Source: Pelobates cultripes (Eukaryota > Chordata > Amphibia > Anura > Pelobatidae). Taken from it: a stretch of DNA of 64,000 nt. Made by a program: the position numbers and the translations under genes. Under the pieces are notes generated by a model. That model did not search any database. It was not told where the DNA came from and saw only the letters and a list, made by a program, of their open reading frames with translations. Positions within the stretch are counted from its first letter, which is position 1. Each line of letters opens with the position of its first letter. Positions 21,043 through 31,943 of this stretch are shown here, in pieces. The DNA lies in contig OW240921.1 of NCBI GenBank assembly GCA_933207985.1, positions 25,112,386 through 25,176,385 on the forward strand, read 5' to 3'.

Positions 21043-23160
21043 TTAACCCCTTAAGGACTGGACTGTTTTTGCGATGTTGTACATTTGCGACCAGGCATAT
21101 TTTTACACTTTTGTGGTGTTTGTGTTTGGCTGTAATTTTCTGCTTTCTCATTTACTGTTCCCATACAAATTATATATTGTTTTTTTCAGGACAAAAGGGG
21201 CTTTCTTTACATACCATTATTTATATAATCTCATGTATTTTAATTTAAAAAAAATAAAAAAATATGATGAAAAATTGAAAAAAATACATGTTTTTTGACT
21301 TTTACTTGAAAAATCTTTTACTCATCTACAAAAGCGAATGAAAAAAACTGCTAAATAGATTAAAAATTTTGTCCTGAGTTTAAAAATACCTAGTGTTTAC
21401 GTGCTTTTTTGCTTTTTTTTTGCATGTTATAGGGCTATAGGTACAAGTAGGATATTGCGGTTTCAAAACATAAATTTTTAAAATTTATCAATAGTGACAT
21501 TGTAACACTATTATCTGTCATAAATCTCTGAATAACACCCCACATGTACATATTTTTTTTAAAGTAGACAACCCAGGGTATTCAATATGGGGTATGTCCA
21601 GTCTTTTTTAGTAGCCACTTAGTCGAAAACACTGGCCAAAGTAAGCATTCATATTTGTTTGTGTGTGAAAAAAGTAAAAAAACTAAATTGAACGCTAATT
21701 TTGGCCAGTGTTTGTGACCAAGTGGTTACTAAAAAAGACTGGACATACCCCATTTGCAATACCTTGGGTTGTCTTCTTTTGCAAATGGTATGCCATCATG
21801 GGGGTAATTCTCATTCCTGGGCTACCATACGCTCTCAAAGGCAACGTAACCAACCTGGCCATTTTCAATGTAAAAATATTTGACCCATATATTTGACCTT
21901 GTAACTTTCAAAAATGCTATAAAACCTGTACATGGGGGTACTGTTTTACTCGGGAGACATCGCTGAACACAAATATTAGTGTTTAAAAACTGGAAAACGT
22001 ATCACAACAATTATATCATCAGTAAAAGTGCTGTTTGTGTGTGAAAAATGCAAAAAAAGTCACTTTCACTGACAATATCATCGCTGTGATATGTTTTACT
22101 GTTTTGAATCACTAATATTTGTGTTCAGCGAAGTCTCCCGAGTAAAACAGTACCCCCCATGTACAGGTTTTAGGGTGTCGTAGAACGTTACAAGGTAAAA
22201 TACAGTGCTAGCAAATTAAATTCTCTGGAATTTCGGCCTGGGTTGGCAGGCAGGTCCCTCAAATTGCAATCAATAAAATTACTGAATTATGTAAAAATAT
22301 TACATAAATACGCACGTAGAATTTAAATATATATGCATATTTATATATTTGAAGTCTACGTGTATATTTATATAATTATTTATGTAATTTTGTATATGGA
22401 CGTATGTATATTTCTTATTATTTTTATTTATTTTTATATACATAGATATATATACAAATTCATTCTAAGTGTATTTTGATATAAATATATATATATTAAT
22501 TTTAAAATACAGTTAGAATAAAATTTCATATAGCTATATAATTTTTTTAAATTTTTTTATTATTATTTAAAAAAAAATTTAATTAATTTTAATTACTTAT
22601 TATTTATATTTTATAATAATATATATATACAATATATATAGTTATTATATATATTATATATATACGTGTGTAATTTAATTATAAGTGTATTTTTATATTA
22701 ATATAAGTACATATTAATATAAAAATACACTTAGTATGACATTATATACATATGATATATAGACATATATTATATGAATATAATATATGTCTATATATCA
22801 TATATACACATATATAATTATTTTTATTTTTTTATTAACATTAACTTTATTTATTTTTTTGATTTTACACTAGCAGGGAGACTGCCTGTCAGCACAGGCA
22901 GCCCCCCTGCAGGCAGCACTATGGACACCTATTGTGACCATGTGATCGCTGTGTTAAGCGATCACATGGCCACAGGGGTCCTAATCTGCCGTGGGGAGAC
23001 TGTCTGGGCTGCAGGCAGTCTCCCCACAACCGGAGCCACGCTGATCGACGGCGATCAGGTAAGTAGCTCTGACCGTTAGGACGGTTCAGGACCGTCATCG
23101 GTCGGCAACGCAAAAATGCCGATGACGGTCCTGAACCGTCCTCGGTCCTTAAGGGGTTAA
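21043..23160. mobile_element. 2.1-kb TTAA element with CCCCTTAAGGAC ends
   Basis: The ends are TTAACCCCTTAAGGACTG and CGGTCCTTAAGGGGTTAA, with TTAA at 21043-21046 and 23157-23160. The body is built of nested hairpins. One pairs GTCCAGTCTTTTTTAGTAGCC (about 21598) with its mirror near 21725. Another pairs CTCGGGAGAC..AATATTAGTG (about 21951-21981) with its mirror near 22110-22145. A third is GACGGTTCAGGACCGTCATCGG, mirrored at 23117-23140. A 500-base AT-rich block fills 22290-22850. No transposase is recognisable. TTAA ends suggest mobilisation by a piggyBac-like enzyme (inference). Confidence 0.7.
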
Positions 23161-24108
23161 ACAAGTTCCTAGAGTGCTATTCTTTTTTTGTTCTCTCACT
23201 GAAGGTGTACCAGTTCAGGCACGTTATAGTCAGCATTTTTTTTTTTTTTTTTTCCCTTTCTAACCTGCATCACTAACTGCTAGGGCTCTGCATTGGTATC
23301 ATATCCACCATGCAGAATATACTACACTGGTATCTAGTTACTATAGGATATTCTATCTATATAGTACTTTGACAATACTACACAGCGAACAGTAAAGAAA
23401 ATTGCCCAAACATTTTCACCAAGTGGAATACAGAACACCCACCCCACCGTGCAAGTTCCACCCTGATCACAAAAGGTTATCTTGATATCTGGACCCACTG
23501 TACCTTCAGAGCAATCTCTGATGACATTAACACAGTCCTTTGCTGTAGTAGATAGCATGCAATTACAAGTGTAGACACACGGCTCCATAATCAGGTGGTT
23601 GCTTACAGTACAGAATTTATCTTCATTTACAAAATAAATTTTAGTCTAGCAGTGTAAAAGCACATGCCTATGCTTGCATAGAGTGTGGCATATACAGACA
23701 CACTGTATGGTCCAATGGCCATTATAATATATGCTCACCTGCCACGTCGCTCTATATCTACCCCAAGAATATATCCTAAAAGTAAACATTTTTCAACTTT
23801 GAAAAATGTCAATTAGTGCCCACTTTTTCAGTATTTATGAGGTGTATAATTGATTTGTTGTGGCAGCTCCAAGAAGTTGGAAAAGTGCACCATATGTGCT
23901 TTGTATGCAATTTGCTTAGAAAGCGTGCCATCACTCCTATGACCCTACAAATGGATAATTTTAACCTGTGTGTCTGTAACAAGGCCAAACATTCATGGCT
24001 ATGTAAACTTTTGATCAGGGCTATTTGGGTGGTTTCTATTGCATTATGATTTAAAAAGGAACCAAGCAACAATGTGATAATAAATGGCTTCATAGGATCA
24101 CTATCCTT

Positions 24109-24790
24109 TTAACCCCTTCAGGACAGAGTCAATAGTACACGTTCTGATCAAAACAAAATGTAAACAAAAACTGGTATTTGCACTATGCCTGTTCAACCGT
24201 AATTCACCTTTTTCATATTAAGTGCACCCACACTACTTATATATCATTTTGTTCAGGAGAAACTGGGCTTTAATTTATCATGAACTATTCATATTTGAAA
24301 CATAATTTATTATGAATAAAATTTAAACTGAGAAATTAAGATATTAAAAAAAATTTGTTGACACTTTAGCTGTAAATGTCATAATACCGTTGGCTTTAAC
24401 TGCAAAAAAAAATTTGATTCAGCAAAGTCTCACAAGTAGAACAGTAGACCCCATTAAGTTTTTACGGTGTTTTGGAAAGTTAAAGGGTCAAATATAGCAC
24501 CTTCAATTTTTCAGTTTTTTTCAAACTGAAATTTGCCAGGTTGGTTATGTTGCCTGTGAGACCGTGTGGTAGCCCAGGAATGAGATTTACCCCCATGATG
24601 GCATATCATTTGCAAAAATAGACAACCCAAGGTATTGCATGTAGGGTATGTCCAGTCTTTTATAGTAGCCACTTAGTCACAAACACCGGAGCTCCTGGGG
24701 CTGAAAGCCGTTATGGCGTTCTATGCCACTGCAACGGCTTTAAAGCCCATTTAATGCGGGACGTCCTAGAACGCCGTAACGGCATTTAAT
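24109..24790. mobile_element. Partial copy of the TTAA element at 21043
   Basis: It starts TTAACCCCTTCAGGACAGAG and shares GGGTATGTCCAGTCTTTTATAG and CACTTAGTCACAAACACCGG with the longer copy. A GC-rich hairpin (ACGGCGTTCT-type words) closes the right side, but no clean right terminus is seen. Confidence 0.55.
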
Positions 24791-26529
24791 AAAGGACCTT
24801 TTTTGCATTGTCATATTTTTAAAATCTATGCCAAAATGTCTGCCAGGGTATTCAAACTTTTGAGCACAACTGTACACCTCTTTCCTGACATCCCTAGGTT
24901 CTCACGATCTTGAAGTTCTGTTGGTTTTAATTACATACATATTTGAGTTCTCTGGCAAAAATACATGTCACTAATTCTATTGCTTCATATACTTTCCATT
25001 CGAACATTACGTCCTCTAAAATTAGTATGGTTACTGACTATTAGAATAGTTTTCTACAGGTCTTCAAAGCCTTATGCTAGTGGTCCTGTGAGGCCAACAC
25101 CAATCCTCATAAAGGTAACTATAGTTAATAGCCTCGCAAGGTTTTATAGGTAGGGCCTCACCGGTCACTCCCATTCTATTTTATGCTGATACTACTCATG
25201 AAAGACCAACACCGTTCAGTGGCCATACTCTCCTCGGCCCACCGTTTAGATAGAGCTTCTCAAGCTGCTTGGCAATTAAGCAGGGTCTCGCCTATCCCCA
25301 TTTAGGGAAATTTTTCACCACTTGGTATTAGTCAGTACGAAATAGAAATGATCTCTAATTGTTTAGGCTAATGGAGACAAATACGGACAATACTGACGCC
25401 AAAGAAGGCACCAACGGAACTAACATGGTAGATTTGCATGTCATGATGGCTTTAGTCTTGTCATCTATAGGTCAAATTAGTGACAGACTGGAGAGACTGT
25501 AATCAAGCAATTTGACTATGACACCAGCAGTGTTGTCTACTAATGGCAGGTCTTTCCACTGTTCACGTTTAATCCTCCTAACACTCACGTGATCAAGCCG
25601 GCTCATATGGTACCCCATAATCTTAGAAAGATATACTGGAGATGGAAAGGATGTGAATTTGAACTTGCTTCTTATTGGCTCTCAGAATATTGTGAACAAC
25701 AAAATGTACTTTTATGGAGAATAATCGGTTGTCCTTCAAACCAGGGACCCCAGTTTAATATAACAATGGACTGGGGTCAGTTAGATACCGAATTTATCTG
25801 CAGGTGTTTTTGTTCCTCCACATCACACACAGATAAGCTGTGCCCTACCAGGACCAATATTCCCTCCACCAGCTAATCCCTTCCTATCAACACACCTAGA
25901 AATACTTACATTATTCTGGACATTCATTTAGAATAGGTGCAGTATCTTCGGCCTCAAGCAGAAATCTTCCTGTTTATATCATTAAAACTTTAGGACGCTA
26001 GTAGTCAGCAACCTATTGTCGCTATATTCCACAACCAGAAAGGGATCTTAGACTAGCTTTCAGCATATAGCGACTTGTATGATTATATATGTGTATTGTT
26101 GATTGAAATATATGTTTAACTTGTATTCACAAATGTCGCCCTCTTTATTTTACAGGCCTACCGGTATGTCGGCACATTACAACCGACTTTCATATACTTC
26201 TGTCTTACGTTAGTTATAATTTACCTCTATTATATGGCCTTGTATGTGTATATGTTTATATGTATATATATTGGAAGGCTGGGCCTGAAGTTGTGGGAGG
26301 GGCTATGTACCTTTAAAAGGGACTCCTCCTCTTCCCTACATTACCTGATTGGTTCCAGACATACAGCTGGCCCACCCTCCACTCCCTCTATGCAACTCTA
26401 TCTAAGGTAGGCCCACTTATTTACAGGACTACCACATACGTCGGTATCGGCACACCTCAACCGACTTTGCTTATTAAAGGTAGATGACTTAATCTCTATT
26501 TCATTTCCATTACTGAAATGGCCCTGAAC

Positions 26530-26530
<1 letters not shown>
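24791..26530. other. Unclassified repeat-like DNA with a pair of direct repeats
   Basis: Two direct repeats about 275 bases apart contain CGGCACA-type words and CAACCGACTTT (26157-26190 and 26426-26469). Between them are a GGGCCTGAAGTTGTGGGAGG block and a C-rich stretch. I considered a DIRS or LTR element but cannot support it from protein. There is no gene call for the rest. Confidence 0.3.

Positions 26531-26532
<2 letters not shown>

Positions 26533-26592
<60 letters not shown>
26533..26592. repeat. (AT)n tract left of the Tc1 element
   Basis: About 30 AT units immediately precede the Tc1 end. A similar tract lies on the other side at 28160-28233, so the transposon entered an AT microsatellite. 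Confidence 0.95.
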
Positions 26593-26596
<4 letters not shown>

Positions 26597-28156
26597 CACT
26601 GCTCAAAAAAATAAAGGAAACACAAAAATAACACATCCTAGACCTGAAAGAATTAAATATTCTTCGGAAATACTTCGTTCTTTACATAATTGAATGTGCT
26701 GACAACAAAATCACACAAAAATTTTAAAAAAATGGAAATCACATTTTTCAACCCATGTCTGGATTTTGAGTCACACTCAAAATTAAAGTTGAAAAACAGA
26801 CTACAGGCTGATCCAACTATGATGTAATGTCCTTAAAACAAGTCAAAATGAGGCTCAGTAGTGTGTGTGGCCTCCCTACAACGCCTGTGCATGCTCCTGA
26901 TGAGGTGGCGGATGGTCTCCCGAGGGATCTCCTCCCAGACCTGGACTAAAGCATCTGCCAACTCCTGGACAGTCTGTGGTGCAACGTGATGTTGGTGGAT
27001 GGAGCGAGACATTATGTCCCAGATGTGCTCATTTGGATTTAGGTCTGGGGAACGGGCGGGCCAGTCCATAGCATTAATGCCTTCATCTTGCAGGAACTGC
27101 TGACACACCCCAGCCACATGAGGTCTAGCATTGTCTTGCATTACGAGGAACCCAGGGCCAATCGCACCAGCATATGGTCTCACAAGGGGTCTGAGGATCT
27201 CATCTCGGTACCTAATGGCAGTCAGGCTACCTCTGGTGAGCACGTGGAGGGCTGTGTGGCCCCCCCAAAGTAATGCCACCCCACACCATTACTGACCCAC
27301 TGCCAAACCGGTCATGCTGGAGGATGTTGCAGGCTGCAGAACGTTCTCCACGGCGTCTCCAGACTCTGTCACGTCTGTCACATGTGCTCAGTGTGAACCT
27401 GCTTTCATCTGTGAAGAGCACAGGGCGCCAGTGGCAAATTTGCCAATCTTGGTGTTCTCTGGCAAATGCCAAACATCCTGCACAGTGTTGGGCTGTAAGC
27501 ACAACCCCCACCTATTGACGTCGGGCCCTCATACCACCCTCATGGAGTCTGTTTCTGACCGTTTGAGCAGACACATGCACATTTGTGGCCTGTTGGAGGT
27601 CATTTTGCAGGGCTCTGGCATTGCTCCTCCTGTTCCTCCTTGCACAAAGGCGGAGGCAGCGGTCCTGCTGTTGGGTTGTTGCCCTCCTACGGCCTTCTCC
27701 ACGTCTCCTGATGTACTGGTCTGTCTCCTGGTAGCACCTCCATGCTCTGGACACTACGCTGACAGACACAGCAAACCTTCTTGCCACAGCTCGCATTGAT
27801 GTGCCATCCTGGATGAGCTGCACTACCTGAGCCACTTGTGTGGGTTGTAGACTCCGTCTCATGCTACCACTAGAGTGAAAGCACCACCAGCATTCAAAAG
27901 TAACCAAAACATCAGCCAGGAAGCATAGGAACTGAGAAGTGGTCTGTGGTCACCACCTGCAGAACCACTCCTTTATTGGGGGTGTCTTGCTAATTGCCTA
28001 TAATTTCCACCTGTTGTCTATCCCATTTGCACAACAGCATGTGAAATTGATTGTCACTCAGTGTGGCTTCCTAAGTGGACAGTTTGATTTCACAGAAGTG
28101 TGATTGACTTGGAGTTACATTGTGTTGTTTAAGTGTTCCCTTTATTTTTTTGAGCG

Positions 28157-28159
<3 letters not shown>
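26597..28159 (-). mobile_element. Tc1/mariner-type transposon, 1563 bp, TA flanked
   Basis: The ends are CACTGCTCAAAAAAATAAAG and, in complement, CACCGCTCAAAAAAATAAAG. TA dinucleotides flank both (26595-26596 and 28160-28161). The length is typical of a full Tc1-like element. It carries one transposase gene on the - strand, now broken. This terminal sequence is characteristic of a Tc1 family spread through fish and frogs (established knowledge). Confidence 0.93.
26833..27862 (-). pseudogene. Tc1-like DD34E transposase, broken
   Basis: The enzyme cuts and pastes the element at TA sites. The N-terminal part (27862 downwards, start MRRSLQPTQ) has the paired helix-turn-helix region and a GRRR-like basic linker. 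The catalytic residues are visible: Asp in LFTDESRF, Asp in MQDNARPH and Glu in DLNPNEHIW, the last two separated by 34 residues (DD34E). Two lesions stop expression: an in-frame TAG at 27512-27514, between the DNA-binding and catalytic parts, and a frame change near the run of seven G (27260-27266, written as C on the + strand). The C-terminus is otherwise complete. Confidence 0.9.
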
Positions 28160-28235
<76 letters not shown>

Positions 28236-28249
28236 TATGTGTGTGTGTC
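28160..28249. repeat. (AT)n and short (GT)n tract right of the Tc1 element
   Basis: About 37 AT units are followed by GGTATGTGTGTGTGT. It is the right half of the microsatellite into which Tc1 inserted. Confidence 0.95.
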
Positions 28250-29389
28250 TAGTGGTTTGCACTTATATCCTGTATCACAGGCATGCTCACCGATGGCCGC
28301 AATACATGATAGGAAACCTCATAAGGTATGACCACATAACTTGGAACTGAATCAGTCAAAATCCACAGCTTTTCCCTTTACCGACCTGGCATTAATTTAC
28401 TAACAAGTGCCTATGTTCTCCCACATTGTGACAAGCCATGGGGCCTTATAGATTCTCATAGATCCTGGGAAAGGAAGTGGCTGGGGAACTTCACCCATAC
28501 CTCTTCCACAATGAATGGAGCTGGTGATTAGTTGGGATGGGCAGCATGCCATTTGCAGTCTCCCGTATCGTACAAGTGCTAGGAGGCTGCTCTGTTACGG
28601 AGTGTGGTTGCTTTATGTTGGAAGACCGAGAGCAGAGTGCAAGGAATGCAGGCTGCTGCGTGCATGCTCACGCCACACACATGGCTGTGGATGAGTGCCA
28701 TCTAGGGTTCAAAAATAATAGTGCAACTAATTGGCAATTGTATCACACAGACCTCACCTTTTGCAAATTGAAAATGCACCTTGTCGTTGTAATCTCAGAT
28801 TAAAAAGAAAAGGATCACTGGGGGAAACAAAGCAATTCATCCAAGTCTAGCTGTGAATAGAGGTTTCCCCTGCCATCAGCGTTTCAGCTGAGTAATACTT
28901 TCTAGCCATTAACAGCTTGCATGAAAGCATACTCCATGATTAAAATGGTTAATGTACCTTTGGAAAATACAAATTCATACATAGGAATATCACGTGTGTT
29001 CATAATAGCCAATGAGCAACAAAAAAATAATTTAATGCCCAAAGGGTACTTGCTCATAAGCAGACATCCATTTACCTGAAATAGGTTTATACCAGCCACT
29101 GTCCCACACACCCCATAGTCATTTTGTTAAGTCTTGATTGTGTCCCTGCTTTCTGTTTTGACTTGGTATTTACAGTATCTTTGATTTATTTACCAGATCT
29201 TGATTTATCCTGATTAATCTTTCTCTTCTCCTGCATCGTTGTATTGGCTTGATATTCTGTCTGCTCTTTTATCTGGATTCCCAGCCCTTGGCTTCTTCCT
29301 ATTTGTGCTTTACAGTTGCCTATCTCCACAAATCTGTCACCACTTACTTACTACAAGACCAACTTGTGACTTCTGTTTATTATTATTAT
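28250..29389. other. Non-coding stretch, no supported gene
   Basis: Short open frames lack any recognisable domain or splice pattern. I see no RNA gene or clear transposon end. Confidence 0.45.
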
Positions 29390-29456
29390 CACTGGCATTT
29401 ATAAAGCACCAACAGATTCTACAACGCTGTACAACTGGGGGAAAAGACGGTACACA
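29390..29456 (+). repeat. SINE-like repeat tail
   Basis: ATTATTATTATCACTGGCATTTATAAAGCACCAACAGATTC is the reverse-orientation counterpart of the block at 274-345. Confidence 0.45.
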
Positions 29457-29483
29457 ATACACAGACCAACACAAAAGGTAATT

Positions 29484-29765
29484 AAAGGGACACTATAGTC
29501 ACCAGAACAACAACAGCTTATTGTATTTGTTCTGGTGAGTATAATCATTCCCTTCAGGCTTTTTGCTGTAAACACTGTCTTTTCAGAGATAATGCAGTGT
29601 TTACATTACTGTCTGGGGATACCTCCACTGGCCACTCCTCAGATTGCTGCTAGAGTTGCTTCCTGGGGCAGTGCTGCACAGTGTGACTGATATTCAGCGT
29701 CTCCTCCCTCTGCAGGCAGACACAGAAGTTTCCTCATAGAGATGCACTGACTCAATGCATCTCTA
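29484..29765. mobile_element. Truncated TTAA-type MITE
   Basis: It starts TTAAAGGGACACTATAGTCACC and matches, in reverse complement, the right half of the element at 37456-38041 (shared words GTGTTTACATTA, AGAGATGCA). It is cut at about 29765 by PLE-like sequence. Confidence 0.65.
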
Positions 29766-29830
29766 TGTTGGCCAAACAGATTTATTGCAATGTTTCGACC
29801 TGTTAAGGTCTTTATAAAGCTCAACCCTAC
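29766..29830 (-). repeat. PLE-like fragment with hammerhead-like core
   Basis: On the - strand, heptamer TTTATAA (29818-29812) is followed by A, a hairpin with GACC/GGTC arms (29810-29797), and GAAA (29796-29793), then CATTGC. Order and spacing equal those of the PLE copies, but the invariant G5 of the core is T and helix I is absent, so it should be inactive. Confidence 0.5.
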
Positions 29831-29939
29831 CCTTTTTCTCTATTACATATTTTCAGCACGACCCTACCCTTTTTCTCTCTTAACCTGTAGCTGGCCAGCA
29901 CGGTCCCCACTGAACCCCAATGAAGCCAAACACACTGCT

Positions 29940-30192
29940 AGACACAGGCAGAGCTGATGAAGAAGCCTTTACCTTATACACAAACTGCTCTGTAAATTGC
30001 ACTTTAATCACACACAGGAGGCTTCTGCAGGGTCTAGAAGGTATTAACAGTGTGGGACATAAGCAAGTCAATTTCAGGAAGTGTTAAGGAAGGCTTTGTG
30101 AGTCACATGCAGGAGGGTGTGGCTAGGGCTGTATAAACAAAGTGATTTAACTCCTTAATGGCAGAGAACTGAGCAGTGAGACGGCAGGGGCA
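29940..30192. mobile_element. Fragment of a T2-like MITE (family of 1756-2314)
   Basis: It contains CACACACAGGAGGCTTCTGC, AGTGATTTAACTCC and GGCAGGGGCATGATCTAT in the same order as the right half of 1756-2314. Its outer end is replaced by LINE-like sequence at 30193. Confidence 0.65.
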
Positions 30193-30600
30193 TGATCTAT
30201 TCTCTCCTAAACAAAGCCAAGAAAGCTCAGGCAGATATTCTCTGCCTTCAAGAGACACGTTTCATTAGCAATACCCAAACATTTCTCAAATATGGTAGAT
30301 ATCCATTTCAATTCCATGTCACCACAGACACAAAAAACAGATGTGTTATTTTTATTCTAATTACCGTGCTTCATATGTGGTGTACTTGCCTTCATTACTT
30401 ACATACTGGTCAAGAATTTGCACAATGATGTATAAAGTAACTAGACTCCACATACCTTCTAAGGCGGAATCCTATCTGCTATATATGCCCCCTGAACACA
30501 TCCCCAGACAGGTTCTTAAAATGATATTCCTTATCCTGTTAACGACAAACATATTATTGCCAGGAACTGGACATCTACTTTAGAAGCCACAGTCACAGAT
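30193..30600 (+). pseudogene. LINE endonuclease fragment
   Basis: A frame from about 30192 encodes a piece with AQADILCLQETRF, the motif around the catalytic Glu of the apurinic-type endonuclease at the start of L1/Tx1 ORF2 (compare ADIVFLQETHL in the intact copy at 32153-35962). The frame breaks after about 60 residues, and only scattered similarity could follow. It is a short, decayed 5' piece. Confidence 0.55.
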
Positions 30601-31097
30601 ATGGAGGCACAAGTATCTTTAAACTGCTCATATGAACAAACAATGTTTAGATAAGGTTTGGGAAGTAATAAAACAGAGAAGACCTGTGTATTGTGGGACG
30701 CTTATCTTCAATCCATAAATGAGATGTGAGCGATTCAACTCAGTGTAATGCGTCAGTATAGGAAGAAGTTCAAATGTCAAACCATACTACTTATATAAAT
30801 GGCTGTACAAGACGAAACTTGGGTATGTACTCTTCTGTCTATGTATACACATGCAGATACACACAAATAATAATAATAATAATAATTTTTAAAAACTTCT
30901 CACCGGGTGTACCACTCCAAACTAATCACTACTACGCGGTTGCTCCTGACCAAATTATATTTATTTATATTTTATGTTACCCACATTATGGTTTAATTTA
31001 TTGTATGTATGATTTGTAGTTTTTAGATGTCTTTGTTATACGTAATCTGCATAAGGGAATGGATTTTCCACTCATCATTCACAAATGCATTGCTATC

Positions 31098-31773
31098 CAT
31101 TCTAATGTGATATATCGTAATTTTCCATGTAAAAGACTAGGGTCATTTCTAAAAATTCTTAGTCTAAAATTGGGGGTCATCCTATACATGGAATGTCACT
31201 GCAGGGGTTAAACTTGCGCGGGGTCTAACTTAAGATGGTGCCTGTCGCATTTCAGTGTGCCACAGCCCACACACATACCTGGCCTCCATCCCGCCGATCC
31301 ACTTCTGAATACTGTGGCAGGGAGGAAGAGGTCCCTATATGCGTGGGAGCTGCAGCAGACATTAGCACTTACCACCAACGGAGCTCCAGAGACATGCCAC
31401 GCCATATTAAGGTATGCTCCACCTCAGGCAGGTCTTGATTTATATTGCTTGATTTATATTTAATGGGGGAGGAAATGGGGATCAGGGAGCAGAGAGAATA
31501 CTAGTGTGTTGTCCCAGCATGTCCTCACACCACCCGCTGTATTGTGGGAGCTGTAGTCTCCCAGCATTCACTATAGAGCCATTAACTTCACAGAGTACCG
31601 TAGCACAGGGGAGGCATGAGAATCAGAAGGCGTTGTTCTCCTCAGAAGTCACATCTAAAATATCAATGTTGTTGTATTTGATGTTTAAAATATTGATTTC
31701 TTAATTTTGGTCTCAAAAAATAGGGGTTGTATTATAAAAGCGGGTGTCTTATGCACGGGATAATATGGTAATC
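31098..31773. mobile_element. Element with TAAGAC-type inverted ends
   Basis: The left edge has TTTTCCATGTAAAAGACTAG and the right edge GTCTTATGCACGGGATAATATGG, an inverted pair. Internal words (GCTGCAGCAGACATTAGCA, GAGCTCCAGAGACATG, GTGGGAGCTGTAGTCTCCCA) occur in reverse order at 41518-42177. The two are copies of one family in opposite orientation. The family ends CCGTATTTTTCCnnGTATAAGAC are a widespread vertebrate repeat whose class I do not assign. No transposase is seen. Confidence 0.6.
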
Positions 31774-31943
31774 TATATATTGTACTCTCTTACATGTCAA
31801 AGCAATAACATTTCAGGGGCCCATGCTGATCAGACGCATTGGAACGGGAGCTCCTCACAAATCTTGCTTTTTAGCCTTTAATCTTTATACCCGGCGGACT
31901 TTATTCCTCTGGATGCTGCCTGATAGCACCTGGCAACATTTCT

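Noticed and set aside
24950..26480. Possible DIRS or LTR retrotransposon
   Set aside because: Direct repeats and a promoter-like block are visible, but no recombinase, polymerase or gag-like protein could be read. It was left unclassified.
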